NCBI GenBank assembly: GCA_003555185.1
Contig: PWFZ01000245.1
Location: forward strand, 1 to 6,962
Reading direction: 5' to 3'
Source: Balneolaceae bacterium
Lineage (GTDB): Bacteria > Bacteroidota > Rhodothermia > Balneolales > Balneolaceae
Length of the DNA: 6,962 bases
Notes under the pieces: model-generated
What the model saw: the letters and a program-made list of their open reading frames with translations, nothing else
Database searches by the model: none
Told to the model about the DNA's origin: nothing
Shown: positions 1-6,944 of the stretch, one piece after another
How positions within the stretch are numbered: position 1 is the first letter of the stretch
Layout of the letters: every line of letters begins with the position of its first letter
Position numbers and translations under genes: made by a program

Positions 1-1463
1 GTATGAATTTTCAGCCCGGAAACTCCATAGGATACATGAACACCGGCTTTTTCCAGCTTATGTGCCCATGATATGTTTCGCTCTTCATCAAAGCGCGCCT
101 TTAACTCTACCAAAACTGCTACCTGTTTCCCCTCTTCAGCCGCCCTAATCAGTGCGTGCATCACCGCAGAATCCCTTGATGTTCTGTAAAGGGTCTGTTT
201 TATTGCCAACACATTCGGATCGTTTGCGGCATCTTCCACAAAGCGCTGCGTGGAGGATTCAAAACTGTGGTAGGGATGATGAACCATAAAGTCTCCCTTG
301 AGAATCACCTCAAAAACATCCGGTTTCTCCTGATCTATATCATGCTTTAAGGCACTATGAAGGGTAGGGTTCCAGTAAGAAAATTTCAAATTATTATGAC
401 CGTTCAGCTTGTATAGCTCAGTACAATCGGCAAGCCCAAGGGGTCCGTCCATTTCAAATAACTCCATCTCATCAATATTCAAATGATTAATGAGATACTC
501 CTTTACGTCAGTGGGCATTTTACTATCCAGCTCAAGGCGAACAATCTCTGCAAACTTTCTTTCCCGAAGCTCATCTTCAATCATCTCAAGAAGGTCCTCT
601 GCCTCCCCATCACTCTTTTCCAAATCAGCGCTTCGCGTCACCCGAAAAATATTTGCCGATTTTATAATCATTCCCGGAAAAAAGCGGTTGATTTTTTCTT
701 TGATGATATCACTGATAGAAACCAAAACTTTAACCTTCTCATCTTCCTCAAGAGTAATCCATCGGGGGCGGTTTGATGGAACTTTAACCCTTGCAAAATG
801 TATCTCCCCTGAGTCAGGATTTTTTAATTTTACTGCTAAAGAACGGCTCTTGTTGGAGATAAATGGAAACGGATGAGCCTCGTCAACAGCAAGAGGAGTG
901 ATAATAGGGTACAACTGCATTTCGAAATAGTCAGCCGCTTTTTTTAGCTGGCGTTCATTAAGATCTTTATATTCAACAATTTTAATACCCTCTTTATTTA
1001 AGGCAGGAATTATCTCTTTAAAGTAACAGTCCCGATAAGCCTTAATCATTTTGGTAACGACCTTCCGAATCTCATGAATCTGTTCTTCAGGTGTTCGCCC
1101 ATCCACAGTAAGTTCAGTAACACCGCTTTGAATTTGGCGTTTCAATCCTCCAACACGCTTCTGAAAAAACTCATCCAGATTAGAACACACAATCCCAATA
1201 AAGTTGACCCTTTCCAACAGTGGGACAGATGAATTTTGCGCCTCAGCCAGAACTCTCCAGTTAAATTTAAGCCAGCTCAATTCATAGTTTATGAAATATT
1301 CACTTCCGAAAATTTTCAGATCACTTTGGGTCAGATCTTTTTTGAGTCCCTTTTTTTTAAGCACTTCGTTCTTTTTTTTGTTGACCAAACTCTTTTTACG
1401 CTGCCGGGTATGCAGATCAACGGGGTTGAATAATAATTTATCTGGTGAATAAGATTTTGGCAT
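1..1463 (-). CDS. ppk1: Polyphosphate kinase 1, N-terminal two thirds (runs off left edge)
   Basis: PPK1 reversibly polymerises the gamma-phosphate of ATP into inorganic polyphosphate. I translated the minus strand: 487 complete codons, open throughout, then the bases AC (Thr) at the edge; family proteins are about 690-720 aa. Residues 61-110 match the N domain (ELSWLKFNWRVL, then SNLDEFF at 94-100 with N95 equivalent to E. coli ATP-contacting N45). The head domain follows to about residue 345. Next come LYRTS (R427, equivalent to E. coli R375), ELKARFDEE (R457, equivalent to R405) and GLKIH (H487, equivalent to the phosphohistidine H435). The spacing of the last three matches E. coli exactly. 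The ATG at 1463 is the first after an in-frame TAG 24 bases upstream; no Shine-Dalgarno is visible. A Lys/Arg-rich extension of about 50 residues precedes the N domain. The gene is divergent from ruvB. Identity is secure; only the C-terminal part is unseen. Confidence 0.96.
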   Translation of the reverse strand, partial: MPKSYSPDKLLFNPVDLHTRQRKKSLVNKKKNEVLKKKGLKKDLTQSDLKIFGSEYFINYELSWLKFNWRVLAEAQNSSVPLLERVNFIGIVCSNLDEFFQKRVGGLKRQIQSGVTELTVDGRTPEEQIHEIRKVVTKMIKAYRDCYFKEIIPALNKEGIKIVEYKDLNERQLKKAADYFEMQLYPIITPLAVDEAHPFPFISNKSRSLAVKLKNPDSGEIHFARVKVPSNRPRWITLEEDEKVKVLVSISDIIKEKINRFFPGMIIKSANIFRVTRSADLEKSDGEAEDLLEMIEDELRERKFAEIVRLELDSKMPTDVKEYLINHLNIDEMELFEMDGPLGLADCTELYKLNGHNNLKFSYWNPTLHSALKHDIDQEKPDVFEVILKGDFMVHHPYHSFESSTQRFVEDAANDPNVLAIKQTLYRTSRDSAVMHALIRAAEEGKQVAVLVELKARFDEERNISWAHKLEKAGVHVSYGVSGLKIH

Positions 1464-1590
1464 AGTGGATCTATCACGTTTAATCTAGTGCAAAATGTTC
1501 CAAAAAAGATTATCTAACTTTTATCAATGCTAAATGGCACTGTTGATGAACTATTTCATTATAAATATATCATCAAAAAACCTCATTACA

Positions 1591-1600
1591 ATACATGTAT
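1591..1600. repeat. Perfect 10-bp palindrome in the ppk1-ruvB divergent gap
   Basis: ATACATGTAT reads the same on both strands and lies about 130 bases from the ppk1 start and 90 bases from the ruvB start. Its place in a divergent intergenic region would suit an operator for a dimeric regulator, but there is only one copy and the surroundings are AT-rich, so chance is quite possible. A separate 7-bp inverted repeat, TTGATGA (1543-1549) and TCATCAA (1570-1576), lies nearby. A TATAAT hexamer on the minus strand (1563-1558) could be a -10 box for ppk1, but no convincing -35 accompanies it. Confidence 0.25.
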
Positions 1601-1689
1601 GAATCTAAACCCGCTTACCCATCAAATATGTTTCAAATAGGTATTTCAGGGGCAATTTCTGTATTATTAGATTGCTATGATTAACAATA

Positions 1690-2727
1690 ATGAAACCGAC
1701 CATTATTTTGCAAAACCCGCTTTTAGACCCTGATGATAAGGAACCCATTGTAGAAGAATCTCTCCGCCCCTCCTCGCTTGATGAGTTCGTGGGTCAGCAA
1801 AAGGTAATCAATAATCTCAAGGTTTTTATTCAGGCTGCAAAAAAGAGGGGCGAATCTCTCGATCACGTTATCCTATCGGGACCTCCGGGGCTTGGGAAAA
1901 CCACGCTTGCCTACATTATTGCAAAAGAAATGGGATCACAAATCAAGCCAACCACAGGTCCCGTTTTGGAAAAACCGGGGGATTTGGCGGGAATGCTCAC
2001 CAATCTCGAAGAGGGTGATGTATTGTTTATTGACGAAATTCACAGGTTGAATCCGATTATCGAAGAGTATCTGTATTCAGCTATGGAGGATTACAAACTG
2101 GATATTGTGATTGATTCCGGTCCTAATGCAAGAAGTGTTCAAATTGACCTAAATCATTTTACCCTTGTCGGAGCTACTACCCGAAAAGGCCTGTTGACAG
2201 CACCACTTCGCGCCCGGTTTGGAATTGATATGCGGCTCGACTACTACGATGTTGAACTCTTGCAACGAATTGCCCTGCGAACGGCTCATATTCTCAACTT
2301 TGGAATCACCGAAAAAGGAGCTCATGAAATTGCACGGAGAAGTCGTGGAACCCCCCGAATTGTAAATAAACTTCTGCGTCGAACAAGAGATTTTGCACAG
2401 GTTGATGGTCTGTCAGAAATCAATGATGCCATTGCCGATAAAGCACTAAATGCCCTTGATGTAGATCAAAACGGACTTGATGACATGGACATGCGCATTT
2501 TAAAGGCCCTCATCGAAAATTACAGCGGTGGCCCGGTTGGGCTTGGGACCCTGGCAGTAGCCGTGGGCGAAGACAAAGGCACTATCGAAGAAGTGTATGA
2601 ACCATATCTGATTAAAGAGGGTTTTATGCAGCGAACGCCAAAAGGTCGAATTGCAGCAGCCAAGGCATATCAGTATTTAGGGCTTAATGCTCAGGAAGAT
2701 AATGACGTCAACCTCTTCAATTCATGA
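1690..2727 (+). CDS. ruvB: Holliday junction branch migration ATPase RuvB
   Basis: RuvB is the hexameric AAA+ motor that, with RuvA, drives branch migration of Holliday junctions in recombination and repair. The 345-aa protein has the usual length and order. The N-terminal [12 protein letters not shown] (25-36) precedes Walker A GPPGLGKT (64-71) and Walker B LFIDEIHR (112-119). Sensor 1 is GATTR (161-165), LRARFG (173-178) carries the arginine finger, and sensor 2 is RGTPR (219-223). The C-terminal winged helix spans about 256-345, with [10 protein letters not shown] and a QRTPKGR segment. The ATG at 1690 is the first possible start because an in-frame TGA lies at 1678-1680; an earlier ATG at 1677 is out of frame. 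No Shine-Dalgarno is seen. RuvA and RuvC are not adjacent. No terminator follows, so transcription may continue into metK. Confidence 0.97.
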   Translation: MKPTIILQNPLLDPDDKEPIVEESLRPSSLDEFVGQQKVINNLKVFIQAAKKRGESLDHVILSGPPGLGKTTLAYIIAKEMGSQIKPTTGPVLEKPGDLAGMLTNLEEGDVLFIDEIHRLNPIIEEYLYSAMEDYKLDIVIDSGPNARSVQIDLNHFTLVGATTRKGLLTAPLRARFGIDMRLDYYDVELLQRIALRTAHILNFGITEKGAHEIARRSRGTPRIVNKLLRRTRDFAQVDGLSEINDAIADKALNALDVDQNGLDDMDMRILKALIENYSGGPVGLGTLAVAVGEDKGTIEEVYEPYLIKEGFMQRTPKGRIAAAKAYQYLGLNAQEDNDVNLFNS

Positions 2728-2770
2728 ATCAGAAGTAAAATTTTTGTAGATTCACCCTCTTTTCACAACC

Positions 2771-2778
2771 TATATTTG
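2771..2778 (+). promoter_or_regulatory. Probable -7 promoter box for metK
   Basis: TATATTTG matches the TAnnTTTG -7 consensus of Bacteroidota housekeeping promoters exactly. The nearest upstream TTTG (2743-2746) is 24 bases away, wider than the usual spacing of about 19-21, so the -33 element is doubtful. If used, transcription would begin near 2785 and leave a leader of only about a dozen bases before the metK ATG, which carries no Shine-Dalgarno. Confidence 0.45.
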
Positions 2779-2796
2779 ATTGAATAACGCTTAGAT

Positions 2797-3948
2797 ATGA
2801 AAAATTTATTTACCTCCGAATCGGTATCCGAAGGACACCCCGATAAAGTTTCAGACCAGATTTCTGATGCTATCCTTGATGAAATGCTTACTCAGGATCC
2901 CGATTCCCGTGTTGCTGTAGAAACAATGGTGACCACCGGTCTTGCTATTGTATCGGGCGAGGTTACCACTGAAGCGTATGTTGATGTACAAGAAATTGTA
3001 CGGAAGGTGATTCGTAAAATCGGATACACAAAAGCCAGCTATCGGTTTGATTCCGAATCTTGCGGAGTACTTTCCACTATTCACCAGCAGAGTCCGGATA
3101 TCGCTCAGGGCGTAGACTCCTCAAATGAAAAGAAACAGGGCGCCGGTGATCAGGGAATGATGTTTGGCTATGCATCGACCGAAACCGAAGCGTATATGCC
3201 AATGACCCTTCAGTTCTCTCATGAACTTCTAAAAACACTGGCGCATATCCGCAAGGAAACGGCACTGATGCCCTATTTAGGGCCCGATAGTAAAAGTCAG
3301 GTAACGGTTGAGTATGACGATAATAATAAGCCCCTTCGCATTGATACGATCGTTTTATCTACACAGCACGACGAGGGAATCGATCAGGAGCTGATTAAAT
3401 CAGACATCAAAAAGCACCTCATTTCCGGTGTTATCCCCGAAGAACTTATGGATGTAAATACCATTCTTCATGTAAACCCAACCGGAAAGTTTGTTATTGG
3501 CGGCCCTCATGGTGACACCGGATTAACCGGAAGAAAAATAATTGTAGATACCTACGGCGGACGGGGAGCACATGGTGGCGGAGCTTTTTCTGGTAAAGAC
3601 GCGACTAAGGTAGACCGTAGTGCAGCTTATGCAGCTCGCCATGTAGCCAAAAATATTGTTGCAGCAGAATTAGCTGAGGAATGCCTTGTTCAGGTGGCAT
3701 ACGCAATTGGAGTGGCAGATCCGGTTTCTATCAATGTAAACACATACGGTACCGGAAAAGTAAGTGACCTTGCTCTTGCCGAGGCTATAGAAAAAACCTT
3801 TGATTTAACTCCATCAGGAATTATTGATCGACTGGATCTTAAAAAGCCCGGCTTTTTGGAAACCGCTGCATACGGGCACTTTGGACGAAATCAGTTTACC
3901 TGGGAAAAATTAAATTTTATGGATCAAATTACGAACGCAATTAAATAA
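2797..3948 (+). CDS. metK: S-adenosylmethionine synthase
   Basis: MetK makes S-adenosylmethionine from methionine and ATP, releasing phosphate and pyrophosphate, in the cytoplasm; the product is the main methyl donor. The 383-aa protein is full length and starts directly with [13 protein letters not shown], the ATP-binding motif whose GHPDK is at residues 13-17. [12 protein letters not shown] (115-126) is the signature hexapeptide region. [17 protein letters not shown] (231-247) and [19 protein letters not shown] (260-278, the P-loop-like second signature) follow, and the C-terminal domain is intact to residue 383. The start is fixed by the family N-terminus. The gene lies 69 bases after ruvB, probably with its own promoter. 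No SAM riboswitch is recognisable in that short gap. A stem-loop follows the stop by 8 bases. Confidence 0.98.
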   Translation: MKNLFTSESVSEGHPDKVSDQISDAILDEMLTQDPDSRVAVETMVTTGLAIVSGEVTTEAYVDVQEIVRKVIRKIGYTKASYRFDSESCGVLSTIHQQSPDIAQGVDSSNEKKQGAGDQGMMFGYASTETEAYMPMTLQFSHELLKTLAHIRKETALMPYLGPDSKSQVTVEYDDNNKPLRIDTIVLSTQHDEGIDQELIKSDIKKHLISGVIPEELMDVNTILHVNPTGKFVIGGPHGDTGLTGRKIIVDTYGGRGAHGGGAFSGKDATKVDRSAAYAARHVAKNIVAAELAEECLVQVAYAIGVADPVSINVNTYGTGKVSDLALAEAIEKTFDLTPSGIIDRLDLKKPGFLETAAYGHFGRNQFTWEKLNFMDQITNAIK

Positions 3949-3956
3949 GCTTAAAT

Positions 3957-3989
3957 ACCCGTCTGACCGCTTTGAGCGGCCTGACGGGT
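3957..3989 (+). terminator. GC-rich stem-loop after metK
   Basis: ACCCGTCTGACCGC (3957-3970) pairs with GCGGCCTGACGGGT (3976-3989) at 12 of 14 positions around the 5-base loop TTTGA. It begins 8 bases after the metK stop, the position expected of a terminator. No T-tract follows; the next 70 bases are instead rich in C and T with only about three G. It may act with Rho or stabilise the 3' end rather than be a classical intrinsic terminator. Confidence 0.6.
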
Positions 3990-4121
3990 CTCCCACCTCT
4001 TCCATATCATCACGAGCCCACCCCCTTTCTTTCATTTCACTTTTTATTACACACGATTATTTCAATTGCTCTGAAATTTATAGTACAATAGGGCAACAAA
4101 TCATAACTAAATAAAGCGACT

Positions 4122-5435
4122 ATGCAAAAAACACTTACTATACTCATGGGGCTGATGTTTGCCTTAATCAGTTCATTTGCTGTGGCGCAGGATCGCCCAC
4201 ACGTTTTTGAAGGAGCTGAAATAATTCCCGTTGTTGGAGACCCCATCTCTAACGGAACGCTCGTTGTACATAATGGTAAAATAACTGCTGTTGGCGCATC
4301 AGGTTCGGTATCTATTCCTGAGAATGCTGAAGTAATTGACGCTTCGGGCAAAGTTATCATGCCGGGTTTGGTTGACAGTCATTCACACATTGGCGAGGGA
4401 GATGGCGGTGACAGATCTGCCGCTCTTCATCCGGATGTTCGAATTATGGACACCATCAATCCCACCAGTGATTCCTTTCGCCGGGCTTTATCAGGTGGAG
4501 TTACGACGGCAAATGTGATGCCGGGATCGGGTCACTTAATGAGTGGGCAAACTGTTTATTTGAAGCTTCGTGAAGCTAATAAAATAGAAGATATGCTGAT
4601 GTATGTTGATGAGGAATCCAATATCTACGGTGGTCTGAAAATGGCAAACGGAACCAACTCAATTCGTCCAAACGGACCGTTTCCCGGTACGCGTGCACGA
4701 TCATCTGCAATGGTTCGAAACCTGTATATAAAAGCTCAGGAGTATAAAGAAAAAGTAGACGCTGCTAATGGTAATAGCGATGAAATGCCACCGCGTGATC
4801 TTCAAATGGAAACTCTTGTTGAAGTTTTGGAAGGCAAGCGAATTGTTCATAATCACACCCATCGCCACGATGATATTTTAACAGCCATTCGATTAGCTGA
4901 CGAGTTTGGCTACAGGATGGTGCTGCATCACGTAAGTGAAGGCGGACAGGTAGCAGAAGAAATTGCCGCCTCCGGTTATCCTGCATCCATTATTGTTCTT
5001 GATTCACCCGGTGGAAAGCATGAAGCCGTTAATCTTGATTATGAAATTGGGCGCAAGCTGGAAGAAGCCGGTGCAACAATAGCCTATCACACCGATGATC
5101 CCATCACTGATTCAAGACTTTTCTTACGGTCAGGTGCATTTGGAGTACGGGCAGGAATGAGTCGCGAAAAAGCACTGGAAGCCCTAACCATCGTAAACGC
5201 CCAAATGATGGACCTTGATGATCGGGTAGGATCACTGGAAGAGGGAAAAGATGCTGACTTCCTGATTCTGAACGGAGACCCATTTAGTGTATATACACAA
5301 GTACAGGAAACATGGGTTGATGGAATCAAAGTCTGGGACCGATCAGATCCAGAGGATAGAAAATTTGCCACCGGCGGAGAGGATGTTTTCAAAAACCAAG
5401 CTTCTCACAGCCATCATGACCATGGAGGAAATTAA
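4122..5435 (+). CDS. Secreted metal-dependent amidohydrolase (imidazolonepropionase-like family)
   Basis: This is a member of the amidohydrolase superfamily, closest in motifs to the imidazolonepropionase-related group (COG1228 type), which hydrolyses C-N bonds in small cyclic or peptide-like amides; the substrate is unknown. Residues 1-22 are a Sec signal peptide ending AVA before QD, with no lipobox, so a periplasmic location is likely. A small beta domain (about 26-80) leads into the TIM barrel with GLVDSHSHIG (H87, H89). Further metal-ligand candidates are HTHRHDDI (H245, H247), LHHVSEG (H270) and HTDDP (D325). The C-terminal part has the family's closing VGSLEEGKDADFLILNGDP (369-387). 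I could not assign the strand-4 bridging residue. Odd features are a dense His run at 243-249 and a His-rich tail (429-434). An in-frame TAA at 4104 supports the ATG at 4122; no Shine-Dalgarno is seen. It forms an operon with the next gene, its paralogue. Confidence 0.9.
   Translation: MQKTLTILMGLMFALISSFAVAQDRPHVFEGAEIIPVVGDPISNGTLVVHNGKITAVGASGSVSIPENAEVIDASGKVIMPGLVDSHSHIGEGDGGDRSAALHPDVRIMDTINPTSDSFRRALSGGVTTANVMPGSGHLMSGQTVYLKLREANKIEDMLMYVDEESNIYGGLKMANGTNSIRPNGPFPGTRARSSAMVRNLYIKAQEYKEKVDAANGNSDEMPPRDLQMETLVEVLEGKRIVHNHTHRHDDILTAIRLADEFGYRMVLHHVSEGGQVAEEIAASGYPASIIVLDSPGGKHEAVNLDYEIGRKLEEAGATIAYHTDDPITDSRLFLRSGAFGVRAGMSREKALEALTIVNAQMMDLDDRVGSLEEGKDADFLILNGDPFSVYTQVQETWVDGIKVWDRSDPEDRKFATGGEDVFKNQASHSHHDHGGN
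5424..5428 (+). promoter_or_regulatory. Shine-Dalgarno for the second amidohydrolase
   Basis: GGAGG lies 8 bases before the ATG at 5437 and inside the last codons of the upstream gene (its two Gly codons). It is the only strong Shine-Dalgarno in the window, and it favours 5437 over the in-frame ATGs at 5416 and 5422, which lie before or overlap it. It also suggests translational coupling across the one-base gap. Because the bases also encode Gly-Gly, coincidence cannot be excluded. Confidence 0.55.
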
Positions 5436-5436
5436 A

Positions 5437-6690
5437 ATGACTATTTTACATACAACTATTACAAACGTCCGTAACTCCTTGTTTAATTCACGAAACCTGA
5501 TGTCTGCAGTTCTCTGCATTGGCGTGATGTTTCTTTCGGTAGAGTTAACCCAGGCACAAAAAATTGCTGTAAAAGGTGAACTTATTCACACCTCTGCAGG
5601 TGATGCAATAGAGAATGGCACCATTCTTATTAACGATGGAATTATAGAAGCAGTAGGTCCTGAAGCGGAGATTCAAATTCCTTCCGGTTATGAATTATAC
5701 GAGGCAAAAGTTATAACACCCGGTTTAATTGATGCCCATTCCGTAGTTGGAATGGCCGGAATTTATAATGTTCCGGATGACCAGGATCAGCTTGAAACTT
5801 CGCATGCAATCCAACCCGAACTAAGGGCTATAGATGGGTATAATGCCCGCGAAGAACTCGTTGGTGTATTGCGCGAATTGGGCATTACTACTGTTCACAC
5901 AGGACATGGACCGGGCGCTGTTATCAGTGGTCAGACCATGATCGCCAAAACGGTTGGCACTTCTGTCGAAGAGGCCGTTGTTGAACCCGTTACTGCTCTT
6001 GCCATGACCATCGGATCAACAATAAGAAATAATTTCGATTCCCCGGGTACTCGATCTAAAGCCATTGCTATGCTGCGCCAGGAATTAATTCGGGCTCAGG
6101 AATACGCTAACGGCAATGATGATCAGCCACGGGATTTGCAAAAAGAGGTACTTGTTGATCTTTTAAACGGTGATATATACGGCATGATTACTGCTCACAC
6201 CGCAAAAGATATCATGACCACCCTCAGGCTACAGGAGGAATTTGGCTTCAAACTACTGCTAGACGGTGCTTCCGAAGCTTATATGGTGATGGATGAAATA
6301 AAAGAGGCTGATGTGCCGGTTATCATTCATCCTACAATGATGAGACTCGGCGGCGACGGGGAAAATGCCTCTTTTGAAACCGCCGGAAAATTATCTGAAG
6401 CCGGAATTACGGTTCTCTTCCAAAGCGGATATGAAGCGTATGTACCAAAAACACGGGTTGTTCTTTACGAAGCAGCCATTGCCATTGCAAATGGTATGGA
6501 TTACGACGCTGCCCTTCGGTCGCTCACAATTGATGCCGCCAGAGTGTTCGGCATCGACGGACAAGTGGGGTCACTGGAAACAGGAAAAGAAGCAGACATC
6601 GTACTTTTTAACGGAGACCCTTTCGAGTATACCACAACCACTGATTATGTGATTGTAAATGGGGAAATAGTTTCTCGTGGCGGACGCTGA
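5437..6690 (+). CDS. Secreted amidohydrolase paralogue with degenerate metal site (probable pseudoenzyme)
   Basis: This 417-aa protein is paralogous to the upstream amidohydrolase. Shared elements include GITTV and SGQT near 149-166, PGTR (203-206), PRDLQ (231-235), a matching barrel strand pattern and VGSLETGKEADIVLFNGDP (377-395). Residues 1-40 form a signal peptide with a long n-region, hydrophobic core 22-37 and likely cleavage in TQA/QK; M22 (5500) is an alternative start. The metal site is eroded: HxH becomes HSV (H101, V103), HTHRHDD becomes THTAKD-like with only H254 kept, LHHVSEG becomes LDGASEA, and HTDDP becomes QSGYE. The fold looks intact and the frame is open over its whole length, so it is not a decaying pseudogene. 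I infer a structural, binding or regulatory role, perhaps as a partner of the active paralogue. The frame is open upstream to 5287, but that would overlap the conserved end of the first gene. Confidence 0.88.
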   Translation: MTILHTTITNVRNSLFNSRNLMSAVLCIGVMFLSVELTQAQKIAVKGELIHTSAGDAIENGTILINDGIIEAVGPEAEIQIPSGYELYEAKVITPGLIDAHSVVGMAGIYNVPDDQDQLETSHAIQPELRAIDGYNAREELVGVLRELGITTVHTGHGPGAVISGQTMIAKTVGTSVEEAVVEPVTALAMTIGSTIRNNFDSPGTRSKAIAMLRQELIRAQEYANGNDDQPRDLQKEVLVDLLNGDIYGMITAHTAKDIMTTLRLQEEFGFKLLLDGASEAYMVMDEIKEADVPVIIHPTMMRLGGDGENASFETAGKLSEAGITVLFQSGYEAYVPKTRVVLYEAAIAIANGMDYDAALRSLTIDAARVFGIDGQVGSLETGKEADIVLFNGDPFEYTTTTDYVIVNGEIVSRGGR

Positions 6691-6727
6691 GCAAAGCTTA
6701 AGCCGTTATTTATATAAATCAGGATAT

Positions 6728-6761
6728 AAATCCTCCTCTTAGTAAGAGGGGGATTTTTTTT
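6728..6761 (+). terminator. Intrinsic terminator of the amidohydrolase operon
   Basis: AAATCCTCCTCTT (6728-6740) pairs with AAGAGGGGGATTT (6744-6756), with one G-U wobble and a tight AGT loop, followed at once by an 8-base T-tract (6754-6761). It stands 37 bases after the stop of the second amidohydrolase. The reverse strand has only three T after the stem, so it works mainly for plus-strand transcripts. Confidence 0.92.
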
Positions 6762-6771
6762 GCCTCGTAAC

Positions 6772-6789
6772 CCGAAGCTCCTGCTTCGG
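6772..6789. repeat. Small GC-rich hairpin, possible dispersed palindromic repeat
   Basis: CCGAAGC (6772-6778) and GCTTCGG (6783-6789) form a perfect 7-bp stem around TCCT. There is no T-tract on either side, so it is not a classical terminator. It lies in a non-coding stretch just past the operon terminator, a typical site for REP-like intergenic repeats. Only one copy is in the window, so the repeat nature is an inference. Confidence 0.4.
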
Positions 6790-6883
6790 AATCACTCTTT
6801 TACAAAAACAATCCTGTCTTCGTATAGCAATCGTGCATTGTGGTACTTACCAAAAAAGTGTGTCTGTAGAGTAGAATAAAAAA

Positions 6884-6942
6884 GTCTTCTTGTGTAGGTT
6901 TGGCAGCGTCCAAACCAACCAAAACCAAAAACACAAGAAGAC
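6884..6942. repeat. Nested perfect inverted repeats (12-bp outer, 7-bp inner)
   Basis: GTCTTCTTGTGT (6884-6895) is the exact reverse complement of ACACAAGAAGAC (6931-6942). Between them GGTTTGG (6897-6903) pairs exactly with CCAAACC (6910-6916) around CAGCGT, and a low-complexity stretch of CCAAAA type (6917-6930) fills the rest. On the minus strand the outer stem is followed by six T (6883-6878), as in an intrinsic terminator. On the plus strand an ATG follows at 6945. It could be a minus-strand terminator, a leader hairpin or the end structure of an insertion element. Confidence 0.75.
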
Positions 6943-6944
6943 CA

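Noticed and set aside
483..876. Overlapping plus-strand open frames (97 and 128 codons)
   Set aside because: They lie antisense to conserved ppk1 sequence and encode no recognisable protein; the same applies to the frame at 1236-1433.
2728..2796. SAM riboswitch upstream of metK
   Set aside because: The gap is only 69 bases, shows no recognisable aptamer pairing, and contains a promoter box close to the start codon.
2851..3265. Minus-strand open frames inside metK
   Set aside because: They are antisense to the most conserved part of metK and have no family features.
4037..4360. 107-codon minus-strand frame over the start of the first amidohydrolase
   Set aside because: Low-information Ser/Thr/Pro-rich translation antisense to a clear gene; the frames at 4765-4986 and 5087-5392 are rejected for the same reason.
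5287..5436. Extended start for the second amidohydrolase
   Set aside because: It would overlap about 150 bases of the conserved end of the first gene and put a polar stretch before an evident signal peptide. The ATG at 5437 with GGAGG fits better.
6708..6719. 12-bp palindrome ATTTATATAAAT before the operon terminator
   Set aside because: It consists only of A and T in an AT-rich tail, so chance is likely and no function is suggested by its position.
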